NCBI GenBank assembly: GCA_944472135.2
Contig: OX235267.1
Location: 17,591,452-17,655,451 of the forward strand
Source of the DNA: Trichobilharzia regenti
Taxonomy: Eukaryota; Platyhelminthes; Trematoda; Strigeidida; Schistosomatidae
Direction of reading: 5' to 3'
DNA length: 64,000 nucleotides
Positions 55,040-64,000 of the stretch are shown here, one piece after another. The notes below the pieces were generated by a model. That model was not told the DNA's origin, ran no database searches, and was given only the letters and a program-made list of their open reading frames with translations. The first letter of the stretch is position 1; every line of letters starts with the position of its first letter. The position numbers and the translations under genes were made by a program.

Positions 55040-55400
55040 AGACTAGGATTACATAATCAAGTGAAAGAGCGAATGAAGATATCCAGTTACCAGGCCGTGC
55101 AAGGATTCCTTTTGAACACATAAATTGGGTTTCAGGCGCTTTATAGAGATCGCCTTGGCAAACTTCTGGGGAATCTAGCTTTGTGTCTGATGGTAATTTT
55201 AAACGATTTGAGATTTCTACCTATTGATCCGACCCGTATTAAGGAGATGCCTGGTAACAGCACTATTGTAGGCATTTGTCCCTTTGGGACGCAGTCTTTT
55301 CGGCATATGTTGAGAAGAGTGGATATGTGCCCTTCTACTTCATGTTCTCCTAATGTTACACATTATGAATTCTTTCTTTCGGCTAGCACCACTTAATTGG
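55040..55400 (-). pseudogene. Decayed PLE connector fragment
   Basis: The minus strand reads a CRKDCVPKGQMPTIVLLPGI-like stretch and NLKSFKITIRHKARF. The order (V-P-K ... VLPxI ... NLKxFxI) fits the region between RT and the GIY-YIG domain of PLEs. A weaker relative is at 43781-44027. Confidence 0.5.
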
Positions 55401-56239
55401 TAAATCAGCTAACACTAGTTTTTAATATTACAAGGTTTGCTCATATATTGTTGTTTGTTATAACATTTAACACAGGAAAATCAAAACGCATATTGACGGT
55501 AAATCTAGATTGAGTAATCCTTACTCGCAAAGTATCGTGAACAAACAATTAAAGTGCTTTTAAAAGCTTATTTGTATAATACTTATCAGTGAAAATATTC
55601 ACTTAAGTAATTGAGATTTCTAAACACTATTTTATAAACATGTAATTCTAAAGTGCACTTAATGTAAAGCGAATGCAATCACTATATAGTCTCTTATGTG
55701 TTTTAGATGTAGTAATTACACGAAATCGCTTCTTTGATGAGTGTTGTCTTTCAAACAAATAGTCAGGATATTTGCTAATATAAATATCCATAGTTTTCAT
55801 CAATGAGATACTGTTATCATCAGTCTAATATGAGTAATGCATTAAATGTATTGTTTATTGTATTTATAATAACTGTTGCTCAGATTCGTAAGTTTATCTT
55901 CAACTTTGATAAAGATTAATTGTGCGCGTTGATAATTTATTCAAAATAAAAATAATAAGAGTGAACATATGCTTTCGGTTAATCATTCTTTTTAAGGTGA
56001 AATTAGTTTAAGCAGAAGAAAAGGGTACGACATCAAAAGAAATGTCTGAAATAAAAGTTTCTCAAAGAAACAGTATAGAAGTAAGGCAAAAAAATCGGGA
56101 TTCTTACTCAGTCTATTGACATAATACTTTCGTATTCGTTATTATATTCACGCATTCCTTTTCTCTCCACTTAACTGTATTCTTCATTACTTAGTAATTG
56201 TCCGTTTATAGTACTTCTGTGTTCATACGTTTTATATCC
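55401..56239. other. Unassigned AT-rich DNA
   Basis: No supported feature. Confidence 0.5.
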
Positions 56240-56466
56240 GTTTGCATTACCAATGGAATAGAGGACTTCAGGTTTGAGCTTGGGAATTTCTAAAGCATTC
56301 TGTGTCATTTCTATGTGGGGAAGCTGCTAGCCTTACACCCAACCTTCCTTCTTTTCCTGGTTTCTTTCCGGTTAAGAGAGGTTTAGAAGTGCATTGACAT
56401 GATATCGAACCCAAAAACACATTCGCGATGGGCATTCTACCACTGTACCACTGACGCAGTGTTTAC
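56240..56466 (-). mobile_element. tRNA-derived SINE (type A), diverged
   Basis: The reverse complement starts with a CTGCGTCAGTGGTACAGTGG A-box head, has GGTTCGATATCA as a diverged B box, then the GGCTAGCAGC body. The tail, with CCTGAAGTCCTCTATTCCAT near 56252-56275, resembles the RTE 3' end. Confidence 0.65.
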
Positions 56467-57344
56467 GCTACATTACCATTCTTATTTTGCTGTTATTTTA
56501 CACCCTGTGAATCTGTATCTAGTATTTTGCACTTGTTTGTTTATTCCTGTGTAGTAGTATCCACCTAGTCTCTCACATCACCGACTACAACTCATACCCT
56601 GAAATATGTATTTTCGTTGATTATCACTACGTAGACAGACAGGTGAATTATTCGATTTCATGTTATCTAATGGTTTTATTCATTAAGACGTTTTAGAAAA
56701 ATTATAGAGATATTCAAAGTTAAATCATTTACAATAAATATTTCCTAAAGAAATAAAATAATTTCCTTTTTCCGTTAACATTTTTCTAAAAATTCTAATT
56801 TAGACATTTATAACTGGAAGTATTTACACATATAGTAGTAAAATATATTTCATCAGCTCTACTCAACAAATCGCTGGTTGAAAATACTACATATCACAGA
56901 GGATGTAGGCGACAAGCAGGTTTATTACCAATGATTAGGAAAGAAAATGTGTTCTAACATCTAAAACGAGGTATAAGTACATACAGACTGGTCAGTATTC
57001 AGGCTGAATGGCATCAGGAAGTTTCTGATGCAATTCCGTATCTGCTTTCACTACAGTCCTATTACTGGAACCCTGCAAAATAATATTCTTTTCCAAAAGA
57101 ACTAGCCGACATTCATTTATTATGTAAGATAATGCGTTCTCCTTATTTTTTTCGAACCTAATATTTGTATGATATTGTATTATTTCATCACCAAAGAAGT
57201 TATTCATGTGGATGTTAACAGTTTTTTTTCATTGATAGCATATTAAACAACTTCCTCTGTTAACTAGAGATAAATAGTGTGGCTCTGTTAAAAACCAGAT
57301 TCATCACCTTATTACTTCAGATAATGGCAAAAAGATAAGAGAAA
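56467..57344. other. Unassigned AT-rich DNA
   Basis: No supported feature. Confidence 0.5.
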
Positions 57345-57780
57345 ATATTATTATTGCCTTGGTTTCCGAGTAGAATACAGGGCTTCAACAATTCTTCTCC
57401 ATTTTTTCCTGTTATCTACACTCCTCTTTATTGGATTTCACGATAACCCATAGACCCTCATCTCACCCCATAACAACCTCCTCCATGTCACTGTCGGACC
57501 CTATCGCAACTCATCTTTTCCCATTCAGGTTCCCCTCAAGAGTAGGTCTAAAGCTCATTGTCACCCAGCGTTTGCCCTCTATTTCCTTCCACATATTTGT
57601 TGAACGACAATTTCTTGACTTGTTCTCTTCAAGTGTTTCTTGCCACTAATTCTTTCTGATCTTGCATCTGATCTTCAGTAAAGAGTCAGAGATGGATGCT
57701 ATTGATAAAAGTCTGCAACTAGATGTTTTAAATGGTTTTCGTGATGAACAAGCCAAGTTTCTTACCCACATAATTTGTTT
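57345..57780 (-). mobile_element. Decayed RTE 3' region
   Basis: TATTATTGCCTTGGTTTCCG, GAATACAGGGCTTCAACAAT and the CTCATCTCACCCCATAACAA block follow the same order as the 3' end of the RTE copy at 17402-17800. No frame remains. Confidence 0.65.
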
Positions 57781-57784
57781 TTTC

Positions 57785-57960
57785 TAAATATTGTTGTTGT
57801 GCCTTGAAGTCTCTCTAATGACTGGAGTGATTTTCCGCAGCAGCGTTGCTAGCCCCATCCCCCACCTTCCCTCTTTTTCCGGGCTTAGCACCGACTAGAA
57901 AACTAGCGAATCAGCGAGTTTAGTGTTTTCATGTCATGCATTATTGGCGGTACAAACTAA
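57785..57960 (-). mobile_element. SINE body with an alternative head
   Basis: AGCGTTGCTAGCCCCATCCC and CCTCTTTTTCCGGGCTTAGC are the SINE body. The head side (ACTAGAAAACTAGCGAATCA ... GCATTATTGGCGGT) is not the tRNA-like head seen at 30795 and recurs weakly at 37880-37990. Confidence 0.5.
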
Positions 57961-59039
57961 GTTATTATGTCACACATTACATCGGTCCAAACTTTCGGAC
58001 TAGTTCATAAATGTCAGGCTTATACATATATTTCCATTTTTTGTGGTTTAGATAATGTTGAAAGTGGCTGTAAGTTTATTCATTATCAGTTAACTGAAAT
58101 AATTTACGCGTCTTCTTTTTTTAACATTATGGCTTCATAAAAGTAATTTTATGCTTTTTTATGATTTCTAAATTATTATTCTTCAGGGATACCTTTTGGC
58201 ATTAATGAATATATCACTTTGCCAATATCAATACTCTTTACTCGTGGTTAACACAGTGATGCTATAGAATACAGAAACTGAATCTGAAAACGCAAATTTA
58301 CTACTCATGATAAATAAAGCTATGCTTGAACGTGACAAATTACCGAACTCACCGTCATTGGCTAAATTTTTTGTATAAAGCTATATAATTATAGTAAGGC
58401 CTGAAGAAGATCTAATTGAAAACCACAGTACTATTCGCTTATATGTCTTGTTCCTGAACATTATTAATAGTAATATTTAGAGATTTAAAATCTTCACGAA
58501 GCATTAAAAAATTGTATATTTTTTTCCACATAAGCGGTTTCAACGTGTAAACGTTATACGTTTTAATAACAAATTAACTTGAAGGGATACATGCACAGGA
58601 TTGAATTATAAATCATTTGGCTAGCCGGCCTGAAAGTTTACATTAATAAATGTTTAGAAACATCCTGTTACTGAAGCCGTATCTATTAAAGGTGTCCAGT
58701 TAACTTTGGAATTCAGTCATGAGCTTAGATGATTGTTTAAACTACACGGATAACTACACATAAATTATATGATCAATTTTTAGTGAAGTTACGTTAATTA
58801 TTAACATTTCATTCATATGGTATTATTAAAGGGAGCTAGGACGCATAGCAGCAGTCCTTCAGTGCGTAAAATGGAGGCAAAATATCTTGTAGCCATGTTT
58901 AAAAGAAGATGGGTCTCCATGAAACTTTTCAAAAGACAACTACCTTCAACCCAACTAACGAAATCAGAAGTCTCTAATTAGATTACAAATTAAATTGTCC
59001 TGCCGTATTTAATGAACTCTGCTGAAATCACTGAGAGAC
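57961..59039. other. Unassigned AT-rich DNA
   Basis: No supported feature. Confidence 0.5.
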
Positions 59040-59640
59040 TATTCAAACCTTTTGCAATTGATTTCGCCTGTAAACCATCATAAACCACTTCACACTTGAC
59101 TGTGTGTCAACCAAAAGACTCAACAGTTAAAGAAGACAAAATATACATCATTTACAAGATAAAGTTCAAAAAATGTGGAAAACATTATGTCGGTCAAAGT
59201 GAATGCCCTCTTCATGTCTGCATCTATGAATATAAACTATCAATCAGAGGATACGAAATCCACAATCCATCATATCAACGCATGTAGAAAACAATGGATA
59301 CCGATTCTATTGGGATAGTGTTCAAATCTTAGACAGAGGAATCAACAAAAATGTAAAAACATTTCTAGAAATCTGGTATTCAGGTTCACCGTCAATCAAC
59401 AAACACACTGACACTGACAGGATTTACCAGTCTGTTTGAAGAAAATCAGACGAAAAAAAAGGTAGAAATTCGGGTCAAGAAAACAATCGATACGAACACA
59501 GGAAGACTAGAGGATGAAGACAATCCACAAAACAAGCCTAATCATGTTGAAGGTTACCAGGAGGAATGATTAATGAACTGCTAGAGAGTTTTAAAAGTTG
59601 AAGATGTTGTCTAGTAAGACTGTTAAGCTCAGACAGCACA
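59040..59640 (+). pseudogene. PLE GIY-YIG fragment with terminal sequence
   Basis: The plus strand reads IYIIYKIKFKKCGKHYVGQS, the GIY-YIG block, in which Cys and the Y-V-G-Q motif are visible. It then reads RIYEHKLS-like IYEYKLSIRGYEIHN. After a frameshift near 59285 come GYRFYWDSVQILDRGINKNV and FLEIWYSGSPSINKH. The endonuclease C terminus is thus nearly complete but broken. Downstream, 59562-59625 holds the terminal block related to the palindrome at 19367-20141 with a weak hammerhead-like remnant. Confidence 0.8.
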
Positions 59641-59934
59641 ACTACTTTAGAATAAAACAAAACATATTGAGAATTTTCGCTCATATGGTTAGAATAAAAT
59701 TCTGTTTAAATAATGTAAATTTATATGATAAAGTATTTTAGTCACATGGAATTGGAAATCTATTTCACTGACTACAAAACGTGACTGTGTATAGTTGATA
59801 AAATGTCAGCAATTAATACCAAATGCAATCTAGTTTCAGATATACTATGTTTGATATGAGTGAAAGTAAAAAAAATGGCCTGTATATGACTTACGAAAAG
59901 GACCAGTATATAGTTGCATAAGACTCCTTATTGT
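59641..59934. other. Unassigned AT-rich DNA
   Basis: No supported feature. Confidence 0.5.
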
Positions 59935-60510
59935 AAAAATATCCATTCACATTATTATTATTTTCTGGGGTTCCGAATAGAACATAGGGCTTCAACAACA
60001 CATCTCAACTTTCTTCTATTTTCTTTCATCCTCTTCAGCTGGTCAGGCCCACGATCGCCAATAATCTCTCACCACCTCCTACCCAACACACGACCTATCG
60101 CATGTCAACCCCTCACTGACGACAAATTCGTCGCTTCCCATCGGCTTTCCCCTAGAGCAATGGCCTGTTTTGAGCACGATATCATTCGATGGCCTCCACA
60201 GTGACGTATGCTCGATCAATCCATCTCCATTTTATCCTACATCAACACTTGATTGGTTTGTTCATCGCCAAAGTTTCTTGTTGCTAATTCTTTCTGGCCA
60301 GCTGGCCGGTCATTCGATCTTCACTATGGAGCCAGCGAAGCTGGAAGGTGTTAATAAAGGTCTACAACCTGTTGGAAATCCTTTTCGTGACATGCAGTGC
60401 AAGTTTCTGACCCGTAAAGAAGAGCTGACTGACTCACTGACTTCACATATGTGTTGAATAGAATCCGAATCTTGTTCTTTATGCTGGCTGACTGAGTGTA
60501 GCAGAAGATT
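59935..60510 (-). mobile_element. Decayed RTE C-terminal and 3' region
   Basis: From 59945 the order is an ATTATTATT tail, GAATAGAACATAGGGCTTCA, CCACCTCCTACCCAACACAC, CAATCCATCTCCATTTTATC, TTCTGGCCAGCTGGCCGGTC and GACTTCACATATGTGTTGAA. It parallels 17402-17870 of the better RTE copy. Frames are broken. Confidence 0.7.
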
Positions 60511-61494
60511 TCCAAACATTTTTTTTTATTTTTCACTGATTTTATAGTGGGTAGTTTGGGGCCTAAAAAAAGTAAGAAATTTTTTCGTATAATACTTATT
60601 ACCGTAACTTCGAAGTAGTACCAGTTAATTTTATTATAATTCCTTAATTTTTGGTTTTGGTTTTTTTTGGCCCTTCCCCTTAATTCCAACCAAGGCTGCT
60701 CTCACCACACCAGTTGACATTTTATTTCTCGTATCTATGCATTTTAGTCATATAATCAGTAGAGCATCTTTATAAACCCCTACATTTTGAAAGTGAGAAT
60801 CGCAGGTTAAATCCTTAGACAGAACATGATTTTCTCTGTGTGATATACACATGCTTTGCTCGTGAATGCAATGTAACTACCGGTGCTTCGTATCATTTGC
60901 TAGCTAACACATGATACATTAAAAGATTCCACCCAATTGTGGACATAACTATAATGTCAAGTGAATTGTTGACTAAATCGCACTCATGACTGACAGATTT
61001 TGATCAGATATCTAAAACAGGTGATTCAGCCATTAACCGTTCTGTGGTTCGTTAGACTGAAGTCATTCTTGTACCTAGGTAAAACATCCGTCTCGTACTA
61101 CTGATTTACACTATTTTTGCTAATACAGCAAATTCAATGAAATCTAAAACGCCTGACTGATAGTCTGCCTTTAGGTCTCAGTTTTGTAGGTATGAAACAA
61201 ACACCCAGTGGTCATATGACTAACGGATTACTGAAGCATAACTTCTACAGTTAATGAAATGAAACTATCATTTAACAATCTATCAGAGAGACATGGAATT
61301 TTCCAATATCTCTTATTCTTTAAATTGTGAGTAAAGTGTATGTCATTTTTTTTGTAAGAAATCTCAAATGGCGATTGACGTCGATTAATTAACCAAACAT
61401 TTGAGTTATGCTTAAATTCTAAAAACACAGGATTTTCCTATACTATTATACTATGTTATGCGTAAAATATGGAAATATAATATACAAACCCTGA
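60511..61494. other. Unassigned AT-rich DNA
   Basis: A GCTGCTCTCACCACACCAGT stretch at 60692 looks like the first bases of the LTR-1 family on the minus strand, but nothing else of an LTR follows. Confidence 0.4.
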
Positions 61495-61600
61495 ATTGTG
61501 AGGTGTGTGTGGCTGATTGCCATAGAATGTCAATAATAAGAATCCTCCATCCAATCAAACAAAAGCCCTACAAAACCAATACTTGAAAATAAGAAATACG
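61495..61600 (+). mobile_element. Sm-alpha 3'-end fragment
   Basis: GAATCCTCCATCCAATCAAA and AGCCCTACAAAACCAATACT match the 3' block of the Sm-alpha copy at 38410-38450. The tRNA-like and ribozyme parts are absent. Confidence 0.6.
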
Positions 61601-61711
61601 GCAAATCAGTTTCATGGACGATCCATGTGTAGAAAACTAGTAGTGCGATAATGCCAGACAAGGAAAAAAGGAATTTGAATAAACAATGTTCAGCATAGAG
61701 GGGCATTTAGA

Positions 61712-61980
61712 TATATAACAATAACAATTTGCTTTATATTAAAACAGTACTTGTGATACAGAATGGAATTCTCAGCACATACTGCAGAGATTATTTAACT
61801 ATAGGGAAGAAAACACCACATCTAACAGTATATTACTACATTGAGTTAAATCTCAATAGCGAACTATGTGAGTCATGAAGTACTCATACTACTTAATAAT
61901 GTTAAGTAGTATAAAGTTGAACACAAAAATGAATAAAAAAGGCCAGATGAATGGAATGTTCGCTTTTAGTAAACAACATA
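61712..61980 (-). mobile_element. CR1 3'-terminal fragment
   Basis: AACAATAACAATTTGCTTTA, ACAGTACTTGTGATACAGAA and TGGAATTCTCAGCACATA are the reverse complement of the CR1 3' terminus at 51180-51275. Only the 3' untranslated part is present. Confidence 0.75.
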
Positions 61981-62309
61981 GTAAACAACCACAACATAAT
62001 CCATAAATGTAAGATCTGTGAATGTGTCATTCACTGCTTATTGTTCTCTCCGCTATTATTCAGTAAGAGGTGATAGAAATTTAAGTCGTGATGATGTGAA
62101 CATTCATGGAAATTGTCCATTTTGTTATACGACAAGAAATATAAATCTCGAATGTTTTTGTAAGACACTTCTTTTGATTTGAAACCTGAAAGAAGCCGCT
62201 CAGCAAAGTTAAGGTTTCGTTTCTTCATGTCTCATTATCTTGAAATTGTCAAAGAAAGTAAAGTTGGTCGATTCTCTCTTACAACATCACTATAGCTACC
62301 TACACAATT
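61981..62309. other. Unassigned AT-rich DNA
   Basis: No supported feature. Confidence 0.45.
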
Positions 62310-62361
62310 ATAACAACAGAAGGCAAGAGTCAGGTAACATATCACTTATTAAGGAAATTAA

Positions 62362-62417
<56 letters not shown>

Positions 62418-62679
62418 CATTATTATAGATTATTGTTAGCAGACAACACAGTCTTCCAATTAGTTGTTTCTCACTGAAAGTTAATCTTTAATCTGCTTGT
62501 GGCCGTTTCTTGAATGTCAGATCATCTATCTGCTAATTGTATCCGCCTACGCAAAGTCAGCTGTGATTGCTTATTGAGTCAGTCTTTGTTCTTGTATCTC
62601 ACATGACCAATATTTGCGACGTAAACCTTGACTTTAATTACTGTCCGTCAATTCTGGCTAGCAGACAGCTCTCACCACA
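62310..62679 (-). mobile_element. Solo LTR, family 'LTR-1', with TA expansion
   Basis: The reverse complement starts TGTGGTGAGAGC (62668-62679) and ends in CTTCTGTTGTTATA near 62310. The interior shares the AATGTACAT and TAAGTGATATGTTACCTG regions with the other copies. A TA microsatellite (62365-62410) sits where the others have the short ATAAA/TATA region, lengthening this copy to about 370 bp. Confidence 0.75.
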
Positions 62680-62689
62680 CATTGATTTT

Positions 62690-62940
62690 ATCATTGTGTT
62701 ATTCCCATTTCCTTAGGTTTCAAGTAGAATATGGGACGACTTCAGCAGAATACCTCCATATATCCCTGTTTTCCACAGCCTTTCATACAGCCTTTCATGT
62801 CTGGTCGTCATACGATCTCCACCACCTCAACCTTGAACCTCGACCAAACTCGTCGTTTCACATCTAGTTTCTACTCGAATGTTTGGCACACGATGTTACT
62901 CAGCGCTTTCCTCAGTGTATGTCCAATTCATCTAAGCTAA
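62690..62940 (-). mobile_element. Decayed RTE 3' region
   Basis: GTTTCAAGTAGAATATGGGA, ACCTCCATATATCCCTGTTT and CTCAGTGTATGTCCAATTCA mirror the RTE 3' region (compare CAGCGTATGGCCAATCCATC near 17630). Frames are broken. Confidence 0.6.
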
Positions 62941-63379
62941 CAAAAATAAGCAAGAAACTGGTTCATTAAGATTAGTCAACTTTATAGCTAAAATAACATG
63001 TCATCACTTATTTTAGATACGCTGAAATTACAATCAAAGATGAGTGAAAATATGACTAGTATAATCTACAAACATCATAGCTATCAATCAGATCCGCTAT
63101 TAGCCAGCAGTGAAAATCGATGTCAAGCACCAATATATTCACTGAGTTCCATGTTAAGCTAATATGTCTATCACGGATACTTTATTGTCTAATTTCCACT
63201 ACACCGAACAACAAAGCTGTGAGAATATCTAATCTGTGTAATATCTATGTAAATTTGGTCATATACACTGTATGATGTGAGAAAGTCTCTTAAGTGTTCA
63301 GGATGGATAACTTCATATGAAAGAAATTTTTCGTCTCAGTGATGGACTCTGTTTCATACCATCACGGTTGAAATTTATT
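62941..63379. other. Unassigned AT-rich DNA
   Basis: No supported feature. Confidence 0.5.
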
Positions 63380-63464
63380 TTGTCAAAAACACACAGTGTT
63401 ATACAGTAATATACTGATGATCACGTTCCGAACACAATTCATCACTGCTCGTAATCATATGAAA
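63380..63464. repeat. Copy of the ~95 bp dispersed repeat
   Basis: CACACAGTGTTATACAGTAA, TACTGATGATCACGTTCCGA and CTCGTAATCATATGAAAA follow the same order as the insert at 35031-35126. Confidence 0.65.
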
Positions 63465-63554
63465 ATACTCAAACAACTTTCTTGCTTCGTTTATATACAT
63501 TAGTAAAGATGGGTTAGACGTTTAAATAAAATCAGCTGGTCGGGTGTGAGGACA

Positions 63555-63840
63555 AATACTCGCCGAAGACATTGGCTAGCGGTCGCGCTATGTCGGGAAT
63601 TGGCAGAAGTTAGAATTCGTGGGCCATTGGATCGGGTCCCATTGGCTTAATGGTATACGAGCTCGCCTTGTAACCGGAAGGTCCTGGGTTCGAATCCCGG
63701 TGGGTGCGTACTGCTGAAGAGTCCCAAACTAGGACGAAACAGCTGTCCAGTACTCCCAGGTTTCCCAATGGTTCTCTAACTAATGTCAGCTCATGATGAA
63801 ATCCTGAAACCAATCAAATCCCTACAAACCAACACTTGAA
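63555..63840 (+). mobile_element. Sm-alpha repeat with near-canonical hammerhead
   Basis: It starts near the GGTCGCGCTATGTCGGGAAT block. The tRNA-like segment runs 63634-63707 (A box TTGGCTTAATGGTATACGA, B box GGTTCGAATCC). It then passes the hammerhead and the TTCTCTAACTAATGTCAGCT block to a 3' end AATCCCTACAAACCAACACT. It is one of the two best-preserved Sm-alpha loci in the window. Confidence 0.9.
63708..63753 (+). ncRNA. Hammerhead ribozyme (Sm-alpha), type I
   Basis: Stem I GTACTG (63708-63713) pairs with CAGTAC (63748-63753). The core is CTGAAGA (63714-63720), stem II is GTCC with GGAC, GAAA is 63736-63739, the stem III loop is AGCT-like, and the GTC cleavage triplet is 63745-63747. 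The single core change is at position 7 (U to A), which the ribozyme tolerates. It is probably competent. Confidence 0.85.
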
Positions 63841-64000
63841 AATCAATATAAGACTTGTGTGAAACAGAGTGGAAAATAAAGCACATTTGGAAATACTAAT
63901 ATGAGTGTTATCAATGAAATACAATAGGATGGGAAATAGCTCACTCAGACATAGGTTCTATAGGCTAAAGGATCATTATACAAAATAATATAATTTACAA

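Noticed and set aside
60692..60712. Start of another LTR-1 copy
   Set aside because: Only about a dozen bases match the LTR terminus, with no further LTR sequence downstream.
62365..62410. Direct repeats suggestive of a CRISPR-like array
   Set aside because: This is a simple dinucleotide microsatellite. No array with unique spacers exists anywhere in the window.

Overview
The window looks like repeat-dense intergenic or intronic DNA from a blood fluke (Schistosoma or a close schistosomatid). It is AT-rich with no bacterial-style operons. It contains Sm-alpha-type tRNA-like repeats with embedded hammerhead ribozymes, a combination described from schistosome satellite DNA. It also contains RTE-type and CR1-type non-LTR retrotransposon pieces of the kind that populate schistosome genomes, together with Penelope-like elements (PLEs) and LTR copies. 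The species cannot be fixed from the sequence alone, and family names are used only at clade level.

Layout. 1-9864: a giant inverted repeat with ~3.6-3.8 kb arms around a ~1.46 kb centre made of a PLE. The arms carry mirrored solo LTRs and a second PLE fragment. 9.9-20.2 kb: RTE endonuclease and 3' fragments, a tRNA-derived SINE, a 206 bp foldback (MITE-like), a 5'-truncated RTE reverse transcriptase (17.4-18.8 kb) and a ~775 bp palindrome built from PLE termini. 20.9-26.2 kb: Sm-alpha copies, an orphan ORF, a decayed CR1 copy mixed with two SINEs, and a solo LTR with a target-site duplication. 26.3-31 kb: decayed RTE and PLE copies and a well-preserved SINE with a 10 bp target-site duplication. 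32-41 kb: SINE fragments, a frameshifted CR1 copy carrying a 96 bp insertion with a 12 bp target-site duplication, a near-perfect head-to-head pair of Sm-alpha repeats, and a PLE with inverted termini. 42-51 kb: PLE fragments, a 644 bp hairpin, a possible LTR, and the best-preserved CR1 copy (521-codon open frame). 52-64 kb: further Sm-alpha, SINE, PLE and RTE fragments and an LTR.

I found no convincing complete host gene. A few short protein-like open frames beside plausible splice acceptors are listed with low confidence. The parts relate to one another as a retroelement community. LINE-like elements could supply reverse transcriptase. At least two tRNA-headed SINE types appear to share 3' tails with two different LINE clades (RTE and CR1). 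Hammerhead-bearing Sm-alpha repeats and PLE termini add self-cleaving RNA. The second theme is the number of long inverted repeats (at least six), each able to make long hairpin RNA if transcribed.
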